Shown: piece by piece, positions 44,199 through 54,822 of the stretch
Layout: every line of letters begins with the position of its first letter
Position numbering within the stretch: position 1 is the stretch's first letter
Source: Helicobacter sp. MIT 21-1697
Lineage (GTDB): Bacteria > Campylobacterota > Campylobacteria > Campylobacterales > Helicobacteraceae
Reading direction: 5' to 3'
Length of the DNA: 64,000 bases
Assembly: GCF_026241255.1 (NCBI RefSeq)
Contig: NZ_JAPHNC010000003.1
Span: 124,001 to 188,000, forward strand
The notes under the pieces: model-generated
What the model was told of the DNA's origin: nothing
What the model saw: the letters and a program-made list of their open reading frames with translations, nothing else
The model's database searches: none
Position numbers and translations under genes: made by a program

Positions 44199-46349
44199 TT
44201 GGATTTTTTTACCCAACTCGCCCAAATTAATTCCGTAGAATCTGCCCTTGCCAAGCTTCATTCGCTTGCACAAGTTACGCCTAAGGTGCAAAAAGCCATT
44301 GATGTAGCAACTCTTGCACACGAAGGGCAGCTTCGTAAAAGTGGGATTCCCTATGTGGTTCATCCCTTATGTGTAGCGTGTATAGTGGCATTTTATGGTG
44401 GCGATGAGACGATGTTATGTGCTGCACTTTTGCACGATGTGGTAGAGGATACATTGTACTCACTTGAAGATGTGCAACGCGAGTTTGATTGGGACGTAGG
44501 ACATTTAGTTGATGCGCTTACAAAGATTGTGGAGATTCGTAACGAAGAATTAAGTAATAATTTTAATGAGAAACTTGCGGCTTCTGCATTAAGCTTTCGT
44601 AAAATGCTTCTTGCTTCAATCAAAGATATTCGTGCGCTTGTGATTAAAATAAGCGATAGAATGCACAATATGCTTACCCTTGATGCACTGCCACCGCATA
44701 AGCAAAAACGTATTGCAGAAGAAACACTTATGGTATATGCGCCTATCGCTCATCGTTTGGGTATCGCATCGCTTAAAAGTGAGTTAGAAGATAGGAGTTT
44801 TTTTTATATTTTTCCTCAAGATTACAAAAAGATTGAACAATATATCAAAGATAATAGCCAGTCTATCACGCTCAAGCTCAATGAATTTACTCAAAAAGTT
44901 TCTATGATTTTGTTACAAAATGGTTTCAATGAAAAGGATTTTACTATCAAAAGTCGTGTAAAACGTTATTACTCCATATTTCTTAAAATGCAGCGCAAAG
45001 GTGTGGGCATTGATGAAATTTTGGATTTATTGGCTGTGCGCATTATTGTGCCAACAAGCCTTGAATGCTATAAGGTGCTTGGACTTTTACATTTGCAGCT
45101 AAAGCCTGTTGTTTCGCGTCTTAAAGATTATATTGCGATTCCTAAGGAAAATGGTTATCAAACCATACACACAACTATTTTTGAAGGAGCAAATATTTAT
45201 GAAGTGCAAATTCGCACCTTTGATATGCACAAATCTGCTCAATATGGCGTAGCAGCACATTGGAAATATAAAAGTGGCGGGAGAGAACCAAACCTTGAAT
45301 GGCTCAATAATTTACAATATCAAAATGATACCATTGAGGAATTTTATGAGCTTGCAAAAAATGATTTATACAAAGAAGATATGGTTGTGTTTTCACCTAC
45401 TGGAGATATTTATAATCTTCCTGTGGGTGCAGTAGCACTTGATTTTGCTTATGCAGTGCATAGTGATATAGGTGATAATGCTAAAGCAGCTTTAGTCAAT
45501 CATCAAAAAGTCTCTTTGCTTCAACCGCTTAAAAATGGCGATATTGTGCGCATTATTGTTGTTGCAGATGGCGAGAATGTCCGTCCTCGTTGCACTTGGA
45601 TTGATGCAGTCAAAACCTCAAGAGCCAAAAATCATATGAGAATCCAATGTCAAAATAAGCTTAGAGAGATTGATAAAAAAACAGCACTTAGTATTTTAAA
45701 AACGATTTTTGATAGTTCCCAAGACACAATTTTGGCTTATTTGAAACAAAATAGACTAGATTCTCATATTTATCGGGCTGTATATGATTTGGTATTTTTA
45801 AAAGAGGTAAAAAATAGTATTAGAGGCAATTTTGCACGAGAGGCAAACTTTTTGGGGAAAATTAAAATTAATATGTTGAAATTTAAAACTCTTACTTTTG
45901 ATAATATTGTTTTGCAAACTAATCGCAATATTAATGAGGCAATATTTGATTTTTGCTGCCACCCTAAATTTGGTGATGAGATTCTTGCTATTAAAACCGC
46001 GCAAAAAGCCTATATTCATCATAAAATGTGTGAAAGGGCAATTAGTGAAATGGAACAGGGAAGTGAGATGCTTTTTGTGCAATGGGCAAATGAGCAAAAA
46101 GATACTTATAAAATGATTGTTGCACTTGAAAACAAAAAAGGGGCATTGGCGCACTTATGTGGGTTATGTGCCAAACTTGATTGTAATATTTTGAGTGTAG
46201 AATATGATACATTGAAGCGGCAGTTTTCAACTTATTGTGAGATTTGTTTTGAAAGCAAAACGCGTGATATTAAAACATTAAGAGAAATATTGAGCAAAAA
46301 GTATAAAATTATTGAATTAAGTAGCCTTAAAGATGCGTATTTAAGCTAG
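44199..46349 (+). CDS. spoT: Bifunctional (p)ppGpp synthetase/hydrolase (SpoT/Rsh)
   Basis: 716-residue stringent-response enzyme. HD hydrolase domain with ALLHDVVEDT and IKISDRMHNMLTL; synthetase domain with RVKRYYSIFLKM, ENGYQTIHTTIFEG and EVQIRTFDMHKSAQYGVAAHWKYK; TGS domain (DMVVFSPTGDIYNLPVGAVALDFAYAVHSDIG in part); and a C-terminal ACT domain. Both active sites look intact, consistent with one dual enzyme in this genus. The start is TTG 44199, after GGGAGAGG; no ATG is in frame nearby. Confidence 0.96.
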   Translation: MDFFTQLAQINSVESALAKLHSLAQVTPKVQKAIDVATLAHEGQLRKSGIPYVVHPLCVACIVAFYGGDETMLCAALLHDVVEDTLYSLEDVQREFDWDVGHLVDALTKIVEIRNEELSNNFNEKLAASALSFRKMLLASIKDIRALVIKISDRMHNMLTLDALPPHKQKRIAEETLMVYAPIAHRLGIASLKSELEDRSFFYIFPQDYKKIEQYIKDNSQSITLKLNEFTQKVSMILLQNGFNEKDFTIKSRVKRYYSIFLKMQRKGVGIDEILDLLAVRIIVPTSLECYKVLGLLHLQLKPVVSRLKDYIAIPKENGYQTIHTTIFEGANIYEVQIRTFDMHKSAQYGVAAHWKYKSGGREPNLEWLNNLQYQNDTIEEFYELAKNDLYKEDMVVFSPTGDIYNLPVGAVALDFAYAVHSDIGDNAKAALVNHQKVSLLQPLKNGDIVRIIVVADGENVRPRCTWIDAVKTSRAKNHMRIQCQNKLREIDKKTALSILKTIFDSSQDTILAYLKQNRLDSHIYRAVYDLVFLKEVKNSIRGNFAREANFLGKIKINMLKFKTLTFDNIVLQTNRNINEAIFDFCCHPKFGDEILAIKTAQKAYIHHKMCERAISEMEQGSEMLFVQWANEQKDTYKMIVALENKKGALAHLCGLCAKLDCNILSVEYDTLKRQFSTYCEICFESKTRDIKTLREILSKKYKIIELSSLKDAYLS

Positions 46350-46361
46350 AAAGGAAACAAT

Positions 46362-47564
46362 GTGAAAATAAAGCAAGCAATGCAAGAGTTAAAGCGAGGT
46401 TGCGTGGAATTTATAGGAGAGGAATATATCCGCGATTTGGTGGAGAGGTTTTATAATACAGGAGAGCGTTTTTGCGTTAAGGCAGGATTTGATCCTACTG
46501 CACCTGATTTACATTTAGGACACACAGTGCTTTTGCAAAAGCTTGCTACATTTCAACGATATGGTGGCAATGTAAAATTTCTTATTGGTGATTTTACTGC
46601 TACTATCGGAGACCCAAGCGGAAAAAGTGAAACAAGAAAACCCTTAAGTAGGGAGCAAGTGGAGGCAAATGCTCTTACTTACAAAGAGCAAGTATTTAAA
46701 GTGCTTGACCCTCAATATACGCAGATATGCTTTAATTCTAAATGGCTTAATGAATTAGGTGCGCTTGGGCTTATTACACTCACTTCGCATTTTTCTGTGG
46801 CTAGAATGCTAGAACGTGATGATTTTACTAAACGTTATAGTAATAATCAATCCATTTCCATAGTGGAATTTATATATCCACTTTTGCAAGGTTATGATTC
46901 TGTTGCTTTAAATTGTGATATTGAATTAGGTGGCAATGATCAAAAGTTTAATCTTTTAGTTGGGCGAAGTTTGCAGAGGGCTTACAAACTCAATAAGGAG
47001 CAATCAGTGATGACAATGCCACTTTTAGAAGGGCTTGATGGAGTGCAAAAGATGAGCAAATCACTTAATAATTACATTGGTGTTACAGAATCTGCAAACA
47101 CAATGTATGCTAAGATTCTAAGCATTAGCGATGAGATGATGTGGCGATATTATGAGTTGCTTTCGTCATTGTCATTACAAGAGATTTTTGCGCTTAAAGA
47201 GCAGGTAAATGCGGGGAATGCTCACCCTAAAGTAGTAAAAGAACAACTTGCTTTAGAAATAACTACGCGTTATCATAACATTGATTTAGCAAAACAAGCT
47301 AAAATAGCATTTGACAATGTGTTTAGTAAAGATGAAATACCTACGGATTTAGCTGTATTTACTTGCAATGAAGGTGAGTGGATAGCTAAAGTACTTGTAA
47401 TTGCGAGGCTCTGCGAATCTACTTCGCAGGCACGGAGGGATATTCGTGCAGGGGCATTGAAAATTAACAAAGAAAAGATAACGAATGAAGAGCTGAAGTT
47501 ATCAAAGGGTGAATATATTGTTCAAATTGGCAAGAGACGTTTTGCAAAAGTGATTATATCGTAA
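46362..47564 (+). CDS. tyrS: Tyrosyl-tRNA synthetase
   Basis: 400-residue class I synthetase, TyrRS long bacterial type. The HIGH motif appears as HLGHT ([12 protein letters not shown]), then [16 protein letters not shown] and KMSKS in [12 protein letters not shown], with a C-terminal S4 RNA-binding domain ([31 protein letters not shown]). The start is GTG 46362 with AAGGA upstream. An overlapping ATG one base earlier is out of frame. Confidence 0.96.
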   Translation: MKIKQAMQELKRGCVEFIGEEYIRDLVERFYNTGERFCVKAGFDPTAPDLHLGHTVLLQKLATFQRYGGNVKFLIGDFTATIGDPSGKSETRKPLSREQVEANALTYKEQVFKVLDPQYTQICFNSKWLNELGALGLITLTSHFSVARMLERDDFTKRYSNNQSISIVEFIYPLLQGYDSVALNCDIELGGNDQKFNLLVGRSLQRAYKLNKEQSVMTMPLLEGLDGVQKMSKSLNNYIGVTESANTMYAKILSISDEMMWRYYELLSSLSLQEIFALKEQVNAGNAHPKVVKEQLALEITTRYHNIDLAKQAKIAFDNVFSKDEIPTDLAVFTCNEGEWIAKVLVIARLCESTSQARRDIRAGALKINKEKITNEELKLSKGEYIVQIGKRRFAKVIIS

Positions 47565-47574
47565 GGATTGCGTG

Positions 47575-48660
47575 ATGGGATTAAAACCGCTTAAAATAGG
47601 TAAGCACACGATAAAATATCCAATTTTTCAAGGGGGTATGGGTGTGGGTATCAGCTGGGATAGACTTGCTGGTAATGTTTCTAAAGAGGGTGCGCTTGGT
47701 ATTATTAGTGCAGTAGGCACAGGGTATTACCAAAAAATGCAATTTGTTGAGAAAATTACTCAATCTAAACCTTTTGAAGCTATTAATTTTTATTCAAAGC
47801 ACGCACTCAATGAGATTTTTAAAAATGCACGTAAAATATGTGGGAATAATCCGCTTGGAGCAAATATTCTTTATGCGATTAATGAATATGGGCGAGTAGT
47901 GCGTGATGCGTGTGAAGCTGGAGCAAATATTATTGTAACAGGCGCTGGATTACCCACTAATATGCCTGAATTTACAAAAAATTTTCCTGATGTAGCACTT
48001 GTGCCCATTGTATCTTCAGCTAAAGCATTGAAAATTATTTGCAAACGTTGGATGGATAGATATGCAAGAATCCCAGATGCAGTAATAGTAGAAGGACCGC
48101 TTAGCGGCGGACATCAGGGCTTTAGTTATGAGGATTGCTTTAAGCAGGAATATCAGCTTGAGAATGTTCTTCCTCAAGTAGTTGATGAGGTAGAAAAATG
48201 GGGCAATATCCCTGTCATAGCTGCTGGAGGTATTTGGGATAGAAATGATATTGATAGAATGCTTTCTTTGGGTGCAAGCGGAGTGCAAATGGGAACAAGA
48301 TGGCTTGGCTCTGAAGAATGCGATGCAGTAGCCTATCGTGATTTAATGCCTTCTGTGTCTAAAGAAGATATTGAGCTTGTTAAATCTCCTGTGGGCTATC
48401 CTGCTCGTGCAGTTAAAACGGGAATTTTTGATAGAATCGCACAAGGTAATGCGCCAAAGATTCGTTGTATAAGCAATTGTGTTTCACCTTGTCATAGAGG
48501 GGTAGAGGCAAAAAAAGTAGGGTATTGCATCGCAGATTCTTTAGGGCGTGGATTTATGGGCGATAGGGAGCAGGGATTATATTTTACAGGAGCAAATGGG
48601 TATAGAATCCAAAAAATTCAACCCGTAAGAGAAATCATTGCCGAATTAGTCCAAGATTAG
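47575..48660 (+). CDS. Nitronate monooxygenase-family FMN enzyme
   Basis: 361-residue TIM-barrel FMN protein of the nitronate monooxygenase/2-nitropropane dioxygenase family. Family features: YPIFQGGMGVGISWDRLAGNVSKEGALG, the catalytic-type histidine in EGPLSGGHQGFS, FMN-binding PVIAAGGIWDRNDIDRML and LGASGVQMGTRWL. A late Cys cluster (CISNCVSPCHRG) is unusual and could bind metal. Position between tyrS and amiA matches H. pylori HP0773. GTG 47572 is an alternative start. Confidence 0.88.
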   Translation: MGLKPLKIGKHTIKYPIFQGGMGVGISWDRLAGNVSKEGALGIISAVGTGYYQKMQFVEKITQSKPFEAINFYSKHALNEIFKNARKICGNNPLGANILYAINEYGRVVRDACEAGANIIVTGAGLPTNMPEFTKNFPDVALVPIVSSAKALKIICKRWMDRYARIPDAVIVEGPLSGGHQGFSYEDCFKQEYQLENVLPQVVDEVEKWGNIPVIAAGGIWDRNDIDRMLSLGASGVQMGTRWLGSEECDAVAYRDLMPSVSKEDIELVKSPVGYPARAVKTGIFDRIAQGNAPKIRCISNCVSPCHRGVEAKKVGYCIADSLGRGFMGDREQGLYFTGANGYRIQKIQPVREIIAELVQD

Positions 48661-48668
48661 GGGCATAA

Positions 48669-49835
48669 ATGTTGCGGATTTTAGCAATTTTATTCCTTAC
48701 AATGGTGTGTATGTGGGGAGAGCATCGTATAGTAAAAATGGTGCCTTTTGGTGATGGGAATCTTAAAATTGTTTTTGCTCAAGATATTGCACAACTTCAG
48801 TGGCAGGTTAAAGAACTTCAGGACAATAAGAGTTTTGTGGATTTTGAAGCAAATCTTACTCTTCCTCGTCGTAATTTTATTTTTAAAGATAATTCCACAT
48901 TGCAAGTAGCACAAAATACACCAAAAATTGTGCGTATTGTGATAAATATACAGCCCAAATCGACTTTTGATATTATCAAAGAAAAAGAGAATCTCTATAT
49001 AATGATAAAACCTGTCCAACAAGAAGAGAAAAAGCCTACACCAAAACCAATACCGTTGGATTCTAAAAATACTCAAAACCCTCCCCAAGCAACAGAAAAT
49101 AAAATATCTCAAGATACGCAGATGCCAAAAGCCACAAATAAGAATCATAAAACAAATGCAGCAAAAAAGATTGTTATTGATGCTGGGCACGGGGGAAAGG
49201 ATTGTGGCACAAAAAGCGTAGAGGGTATATGCGAGAAAGTAATTGTGCTTGAAGTAGTAAAACTCCTTGCTCCAGAACTTAGAAATCGTGGCTATGTGGT
49301 GTATATGACGCGCAATACTGATATATATATTGATTTGCGCAAACGCACAGAATTTGCTAATGCTAAAAATGCAGATTTATTTGTTTCTGTGCATGCAAAC
49401 TCAATGCCCAAAGGCTCTCCTAAAACACCAAGTGGGGTAGAGACTTATTTTCTTTCACCTGCACGGAGTGAGCGTGCTGAACAAGTGGCAAAAGCGGAAA
49501 ACCAAGGTGATATTGAAACAATGAGCCATTTTGCAACAAAATCTTTTTTAAACACCATCAGTGCCTTTCATCTAGTTGCTTCACATAAACTTGCCATTGA
49601 GATTCAATCTAGCATACTTAATCAAGTAAGAGAGAAATACAATACACACGATGGGGCAGTAAGAGAAGGTCCATTTTGGGTTTTAGCTGGAGCACTTATG
49701 CCTTCTGTATTAATAGAGATTGGTTATGCTTCACATAAAGACGAGGGTAAATTAATTGCCAAAAAAGACTACCAAAAGCTTATTGCTAAAGGCATAGCTG
49801 ATGGTATAGATGGATATTTTTTAAGAAATTATTAG
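48669..49835 (+). CDS. amiA: N-acetylmuramoyl-L-alanine amidase AmiA
   Basis: 388-residue periplasmic peptidoglycan amidase, used in daughter-cell separation and, in H. pylori, coccoid conversion. Signal peptide residues 1-17, an AMIN-like N-terminal domain, a Lys/Pro/Gln linker (125-165), then the Amidase_3 domain with zinc ligands: His in VIDAGHGGKD, Glu in EGICEKVIVLEV, His in FVSVHANSMP, and catalytic Glu in VLIEIGYASHKDEG. It sits 8 bases after the nitronate monooxygenase gene, the H. pylori order. Confidence 0.93.
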   Translation: MLRILAILFLTMVCMWGEHRIVKMVPFGDGNLKIVFAQDIAQLQWQVKELQDNKSFVDFEANLTLPRRNFIFKDNSTLQVAQNTPKIVRIVINIQPKSTFDIIKEKENLYIMIKPVQQEEKKPTPKPIPLDSKNTQNPPQATENKISQDTQMPKATNKNHKTNAAKKIVIDAGHGGKDCGTKSVEGICEKVIVLEVVKLLAPELRNRGYVVYMTRNTDIYIDLRKRTEFANAKNADLFVSVHANSMPKGSPKTPSGVETYFLSPARSERAEQVAKAENQGDIETMSHFATKSFLNTISAFHLVASHKLAIEIQSSILNQVREKYNTHDGAVREGPFWVLAGALMPSVLIEIGYASHKDEGKLIAKKDYQKLIAKGIADGIDGYFLRNY

Positions 49836-49850
49836 ATTCTAAGGATTACA

Positions 49851-50705
49851 ATGAAACAACCTACGCGTATTACAATTATTTTTTCTTTACTTTTCTTTGC
49901 CTTTTTTGTTTTTACGAATCTCACTCTTTTTATTTCGCAATTCTCACATTCTTTTTCACATTTATTTTTGATTTTTATCCGCGAGAATCAACTTTTTGAC
50001 CATTTGAGTATATTTTTCTTTTTTTGTGGGTTTATTTTGTGCAGCATTTTTGTTATTTTTAGCAGTTGTAATCAAACAAGTGGCACTCTACAACGCGTGA
50101 TAGTGCTCATATTGGGTGTAATATTTATTTATCTTGTTATTCTCAAAATAACTTATGTGCCAAAAACAGAGGATATTATGGATATGTTTGCGATTGAAGG
50201 AAGTATCTATCATCGTGGTTTTTTTGAGCTTCTTATAGATTATTTACCACGTATTTTTTTGCTTGTGTGTGCTTATACATTTTTTGTATATATTCCACTT
50301 TTATTTTTAATCTTTGGCATTCATCCCAATGAGTATAATCAGATTGGGAAAATGCTTGAAGATATGCGCCCTTCTATCAATATTGTTATAGTCGTGCTTT
50401 TTGCTCTCTCTTTGCAGCCGTATTATTATCGTGATAATCTTTATGCTTATCTTGATATTTTTGCATTTTTGGGAGGTATTTTTTTGCTTGTGTGGGTAAT
50501 GATAAAGCATAAAGATATGTTTGGATTCTATGAGTATGTGAATTTTGCTTTACTCGTGTTAGGCGTGCTTATTTGTTTTATTTGCACTTCTGTGTTGTCT
50601 ATTTCTGATAATTATTTTAATGCACGTTACGCATTTTTAGTATTTGCTTTTGTGGGTTGGTGTGCCCAATGGATGTATGATGGTATGAAACCCATTGAGG
50701 AGTAA
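49851..50705 (+). CDS. Polytopic inner-membrane protein of unknown function
   Basis: 284 residues with about eight hydrophobic segments (roughly 8-30, 55-75, 83-103, 135-160, 178-192, 205-222, 232-252, 262-277) and short loops. Few charged residues sit inside the helices, and no transporter or enzyme motif is recognised. AAGGA precedes the ATG. It lies 15 bases after amiA and 2 bases before hisA, all in one direction. Confidence 0.75.
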   Translation: MKQPTRITIIFSLLFFAFFVFTNLTLFISQFSHSFSHLFLIFIRENQLFDHLSIFFFFCGFILCSIFVIFSSCNQTSGTLQRVIVLILGVIFIYLVILKITYVPKTEDIMDMFAIEGSIYHRGFFELLIDYLPRIFLLVCAYTFFVYIPLLFLIFGIHPNEYNQIGKMLEDMRPSINIVIVVLFALSLQPYYYRDNLYAYLDIFAFLGGIFLLVWVMIKHKDMFGFYEYVNFALLVLGVLICFICTSVLSISDNYFNARYAFLVFAFVGWCAQWMYDGMKPIEE

Positions 50706-50707
50706 TA

Positions 50708-51424
50708 ATGGCACTTGATATTTATCCTGCGATTGATTTAAAAGAAGGTAGGGCAGTAAGGCTTTTTAAGGGTGATATGCAGAGTGCTACGATTTATGGT
50801 GAGGCATTGGAGTTTGCCAAGATGTTTGAAGATATGGGCGCGAAATGGTTGCATATTGTTGATTTAGATGGTGCGTTTGCGGGTATTCCACAGAATCTAA
50901 AATGTATTGAGGAGATTTTGCGCACGACACATTTGCAAATACAAATTGGTGGGGGCATACGCGATGAGGAGCGTATCAAACTTTATGTAGATATGGGAGT
51001 GAGTAGAATCATACTTGGCTCCATTGCGACAAAAAATTGGGAATTTGTCAAAACAATGGCGCGCTCTTACCCTGTGGCGGTAGGTATTGATGCACGAAAT
51101 GGTAAGGTTGCTACACAAGGCTGGGCTAAAGAGAGTGATATGTATTCAGGCGCATTAGCTGAAAAATTTGTAGGCAGTGCTGTGCAGGCTATTATATGCA
51201 CAGATATTAATCGTGATGGTGCATTAAGCGGTATTAATATATCTTTTACGCAAGATATTGCAAGTCGTAGTGGTATTTATACGATTGCAAGTGGTGGCTT
51301 TGCTTCATCAGGTGAGCTTAAAATTTTAGATGAGAATCCTTACATTAGCGGTGTAATCATAGGAAAAGCATTTTATGAGGGAAAGATAAATCTTAAAGAG
51401 GCATTCGCATTGTTTGAAAAATAG
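50708..51424 (+). CDS. hisA: ProFAR isomerase HisA
   Basis: 238-residue (beta/alpha)8 isomerase of histidine synthesis. Catalytic Asp in YPAIDLKEGRAVRL and the second in CTDINRDGALSG, with phosphate-binding loops IQIGGGIRDEERI and ASGGFASSGEL. GAGGAG precedes the ATG. No other his gene is nearby, which is usual for the scattered his genes of this group. Confidence 0.95.
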   Translation: MALDIYPAIDLKEGRAVRLFKGDMQSATIYGEALEFAKMFEDMGAKWLHIVDLDGAFAGIPQNLKCIEEILRTTHLQIQIGGGIRDEERIKLYVDMGVSRIILGSIATKNWEFVKTMARSYPVAVGIDARNGKVATQGWAKESDMYSGALAEKFVGSAVQAIICTDINRDGALSGINISFTQDIASRSGIYTIASGGFASSGELKILDENPYISGVIIGKAFYEGKINLKEAFALFEK

Positions 51425-51457
51425 AGAGTAAAATTTGAAAAAATGCAAGAATGAATC

Positions 51458-51463
51458 TATAAT
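51458..51463 (+). promoter_or_regulatory. Promoter -10 box of cheY
   Basis: TATAAT in the 101-base gap between hisA and cheY; a second candidate TAGAAT lies at about 51479-51484 with TATGC just before it. Either could drive cheY-prmA-ftsH. Confidence 0.4.
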
Positions 51464-51525
51464 ATATACAAAAATATGCTAGAATGCCTTTTTATTTATA
51501 GCTGTATTTAAAATAAGGAGATAAC

Positions 51526-51903
51526 TTGAAACTGCTAGTTGTTGATGATAGCTCCACAATGAGAAGAATTATAAAGAATACCCTCCAGCGCTTAGGATAT
51601 GAGGATATTTTAGAAGCCGAACATGGTGTAGAAGCTTGGCAGATTATGGATACCACTGAGGGCATACAAGTGCTTATTACAGATTGGAATATGCCCGAAA
51701 TGAATGGTTTAGATTTGGTTAAAAAAGTGCGCTCTGATGAGCGATACACATCTATTCCTATCATAATGGTTACTACTGAAGGCGGTAAAGCGGAGGTTAT
51801 TACAGCACTTAAAGCAGGAGTGAATAACTATATTGTAAAACCTTTTACACCTCAAGTGCTTAAAGAAAAATTAGAAGTTGTATTAGGTGTAAATGAGGAT
51901 TAA
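51526..51903 (+). CDS. cheY: Chemotaxis response regulator CheY
   Basis: 125-residue single-domain receiver that binds the flagellar switch when phosphorylated by CheA. Key residues fall where expected: Asp7-Asp8, phosphoacceptor Asp53 (LITDWNMPEMNG), Thr83 and Lys105 (NYIVKPFTPQ). The start is TTG 51526 after a strong AAGGAG; no ATG is available. It is followed by prmA and ftsH as in H. pylori. Confidence 0.96.
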   Translation: MKLLVVDDSSTMRRIIKNTLQRLGYEDILEAEHGVEAWQIMDTTEGIQVLITDWNMPEMNGLDLVKKVRSDERYTSIPIIMVTTEGGKAEVITALKAGVNNYIVKPFTPQVLKEKLEVVLGVNED

Positions 51904-51915
51904 GCTTGAGGTTTG

Positions 51916-52887
51916 ATGCAAGGGTTGGATAAGCAAACATATTGGGAAATTATTATCCATCCAAATGATTTTTTAGAGCAATTTGCTGATTTTATTACCC
52001 ACAAGACTTTTTGTGCGATTGAATTTTTTGATATACTTCCTACACTATCTCCTTTTGCTATTATTTATGATGATTCATCTTGGCAAAGTGCTTTAGATTT
52101 TGATATTTTTAAAGCCAAAAAAAGCACACAACCTACGCAAATTGTTAGTCGGATTGCGTCAAATGAAATGGATATACAAGATTTTTTAGAATCTTTACAC
52201 AATTTTGCTTTGGTGCTTGCTCAAAATACGCAAACTTATGTAGGTTTTTGTTATCATATTGAAGAAAAGTTTAATGATGATTGGATAAAGACATATCAAG
52301 ATTCTATTGAACCAGTGCAATGCGGGAGATTCTATATCCGCCCCTCTTGGGCACAAGAATTAAAGAAATCTCAAGAATCTTATGATGAAATTATTATTAA
52401 TCCTGCATTTGCATTTGGTTCAGGGCATCACGCAAGCACCACAATGTGTTTAGAACTTTTAAGCGAAATGAATATACGGGGCAAAACACTTCTTGATGTG
52501 GGGTGTGGCAGTGGTATTTTGAGCATAGCTTCTTGCAAACTTGGCGCGCAAGTGTATGCTTGTGATACTGATGAAAATGCTATAAGAGAATGTAATAAAA
52601 ATATTTTACTCAATAAAGTTATACTTAATGCACTTTGGCAGGGGAGTGTGGCTGATTCTCCTATGAATTTACTACAAAAGTATGATGTGATTGTGGCTAA
52701 CATTGTTGCTTTTGTTGTGAAAGTTTTACACAATGATTTTAGGGCAAAACTCGCAAAAAATGGAGTTTTAATTCTTTCTGGGATACTTGATGAATATAAA
52801 TTTGATATAATAAAAGCATTTGATGATTTTAAGATGCTAGATACTCGTTGTAAAGATGGGTGGGTAGCTTTGAAATTGACTTTGTAA
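51916..52887 (+). CDS. prmA: Ribosomal protein L11 methyltransferase PrmA
   Basis: About 323 residues. The C-terminal SAM domain shows AFAFGSGHHASTTMCLELL, motif I LLDVGCGSGILSIASCKLGA, the acidic YACDTDENAI and DVIVANIVAFVVKVL (variant of the N-I-x-A motif). The N-terminal substrate domain is divergent, as usual in this phylum. ATG 51916 is preferred to TTG 51913. Confidence 0.93.
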   Translation: MQGLDKQTYWEIIIHPNDFLEQFADFITHKTFCAIEFFDILPTLSPFAIIYDDSSWQSALDFDIFKAKKSTQPTQIVSRIASNEMDIQDFLESLHNFALVLAQNTQTYVGFCYHIEEKFNDDWIKTYQDSIEPVQCGRFYIRPSWAQELKKSQESYDEIIINPAFAFGSGHHASTTMCLELLSEMNIRGKTLLDVGCGSGILSIASCKLGAQVYACDTDENAIRECNKNILLNKVILNALWQGSVADSPMNLLQKYDVIVANIVAFVVKVLHNDFRAKLAKNGVLILSGILDEYKFDIIKAFDDFKMLDTRCKDGWVALKLTL

Positions 52888-52910
52888 TTTATTTTGAAAG
52901 AAGGACAAAT

Positions 52911-54812
52911 ATGGAAAATCCTAATGAAAAAAAGCCACCTTTTAAGCAAAATCCTTTTCTTACTTTTGCTATTTTTGTGATTCTTACATTGCTTTTGTTT
53001 AAGCTATTTTCACCTAATGGCGATTCATTTACTGAACGTTTGATGGGGGGGAATATTACAAAAGAAATTAGTTACAATGAATTAAAAGAGCTTATTACTC
53101 GGGGTGAAATTAGTTCGGTAAATATTGGACAGACTTATATTAAAGCATATTCTGCCAATACTTCGCCGCGGATTCTCTATACTACAAAAAAAGTGGCAGA
53201 TTTGGGGCTCGTGCCTTTACTTGATGAGAAAAAGATTGAATATAGTGGTTTTAGCGAGGGTAGTTTTTTGGGAGATTTGGTCAATATGCTCTTGCCTATT
53301 TTTATTATTCTTGCACTTTGGATGTTTCTTACTGCGCGTATGCAGAAAAGTATGGGTGGAGGTATTTTTGGTATGGGAAATGCCAAAAAGCTTGTGAATG
53401 CAGAAAAGCCTAATGTGCGTTTTGATGATATGGCTGGAAACGCTGAAGCAAAGGAAGAAGTCGTAGAAATTGTAGATTTTCTTAAATATCCTGAACGTTA
53501 TGCTGCTGTGGGAGCGAAGATTCCACGCGGTGTGCTTTTAGTTGGACCTCCGGGCACAGGTAAGACACTTCTTGCAAAGGCTGTGGCGGGTGAAGCAAAT
53601 GTGCCGTTTTTTTCTATGAGTGGAAGTAGTTTTATTGAAATGTTTGTAGGGCTTGGGGCTAGTCGTGTAAGAGATTTATTTGAAATGGCAAAAAAAGATG
53701 CGCCAAGCATTATTTTTATTGATGAAATTGATGCCATTGGGAAGTCTCGTGCGGCTGGAAGTATGGTAGGTGGTAATGATGAAAGGGAGCAAACGCTTAA
53801 TCAGTTACTTGCAGAAATGGACGGATTTGGTTCAGAATCTGCGCCTGTAATTGTGCTTGCTGCAACAAATCGTCCTGAAATACTTGACCCTGCATTATTG
53901 CGTCCGGGACGATTTGACAGGCAAGTGCTTGTAGATAAGCCTGATTTTGAAGGGCGTTTAGAGATTCTTAAAGTGCATATTAAAAATGTTTCTTTAGCGC
54001 GTGATGTGGATTTGCACGAGATTGCAAAATTCACAGCCGGACTTGCTGGAGCAGATTTAGCAAATATCATTAATGAAGCTGCCTTACTTGCTGGGAGAGA
54101 GAATCAAAAAGAAGTAAGTCAAAAGCATCTTAAAGAGGCAGTAGAGCGAGGAATTGCAGGATTAGAAAAAAAATCACGGCGTATTTCTCCTAAAGAGAAA
54201 AAAATTGTTGCTTACCACGAGAGTGGGCACGCTGTTGTTTCAGAGATGACAAAAGGTGCTGATAGGGTAAATAAAGTATCAATTATTCCGCGAGGTATGG
54301 CAGCTCTTGGTTATACACTTCATACACCTGAAGAAAATCGCTACCTGATGCAAAAACACGAGCTTATGGCAGAGGTTGATGTGCTTTTGGGTGGGCGCGC
54401 AGCTGAAGAAGTATTTTTGGGTGAGATTTCCACAGGTGCAAGCAATGATTTAGAACGTGCTACTGGGATTCTTAAATCAATGATTAGCTATTATGGTATG
54501 ACAGATGTAAGCGGACTTATGGTGCTTGAAAAACAACGCAATACTTTTCTTGGTGGTGGCAATACACAAAGGGAATTTAGTGAGCAGCTTGCTCAAGAAA
54601 TTGATAGTCATATCAAAAATACACTTGATAAGCGATATAGTTATGTTAAGAATCTTTTGAGTGATTATAAAGATGCGATTGAAAATATGGTCAAAGAGCT
54701 TTTTGAAAAAGAAGTCATTGATGGCGCACGCGTGAGAGAGATTATTCAAGAATATGAAACGCAAAATAATATGCAATCTCGTCTTATTCCACTTGAGGAA
54801 GAGGAAGTCTAA
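52911..54812 (+). CDS. ftsH: Membrane-bound AAA+ zinc protease FtsH
   Basis: 633-residue inner-membrane protease. Two membrane helices (about 16-36 and 125-145) flank a periplasmic domain; then the AAA+ module with Walker [15 protein letters not shown], Walker [12 protein letters not shown], second-region-of-homology [20 protein letters not shown], and the zinc site HESGH with the third ligand Asp in the [10 protein letters not shown] region. AAGGA precedes ATG 52911; the in-frame codons before it overlap prmA. Confidence 0.97.
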   Translation: MENPNEKKPPFKQNPFLTFAIFVILTLLLFKLFSPNGDSFTERLMGGNITKEISYNELKELITRGEISSVNIGQTYIKAYSANTSPRILYTTKKVADLGLVPLLDEKKIEYSGFSEGSFLGDLVNMLLPIFIILALWMFLTARMQKSMGGGIFGMGNAKKLVNAEKPNVRFDDMAGNAEAKEEVVEIVDFLKYPERYAAVGAKIPRGVLLVGPPGTGKTLLAKAVAGEANVPFFSMSGSSFIEMFVGLGASRVRDLFEMAKKDAPSIIFIDEIDAIGKSRAAGSMVGGNDEREQTLNQLLAEMDGFGSESAPVIVLAATNRPEILDPALLRPGRFDRQVLVDKPDFEGRLEILKVHIKNVSLARDVDLHEIAKFTAGLAGADLANIINEAALLAGRENQKEVSQKHLKEAVERGIAGLEKKSRRISPKEKKIVAYHESGHAVVSEMTKGADRVNKVSIIPRGMAALGYTLHTPEENRYLMQKHELMAEVDVLLGGRAAEEVFLGEISTGASNDLERATGILKSMISYYGMTDVSGLMVLEKQRNTFLGGGNTQREFSEQLAQEIDSHIKNTLDKRYSYVKNLLSDYKDAIENMVKELFEKEVIDGARVREIIQEYETQNNMQSRLIPLEEEEV

Positions 54813-54822
54813 GGAGGGCAAT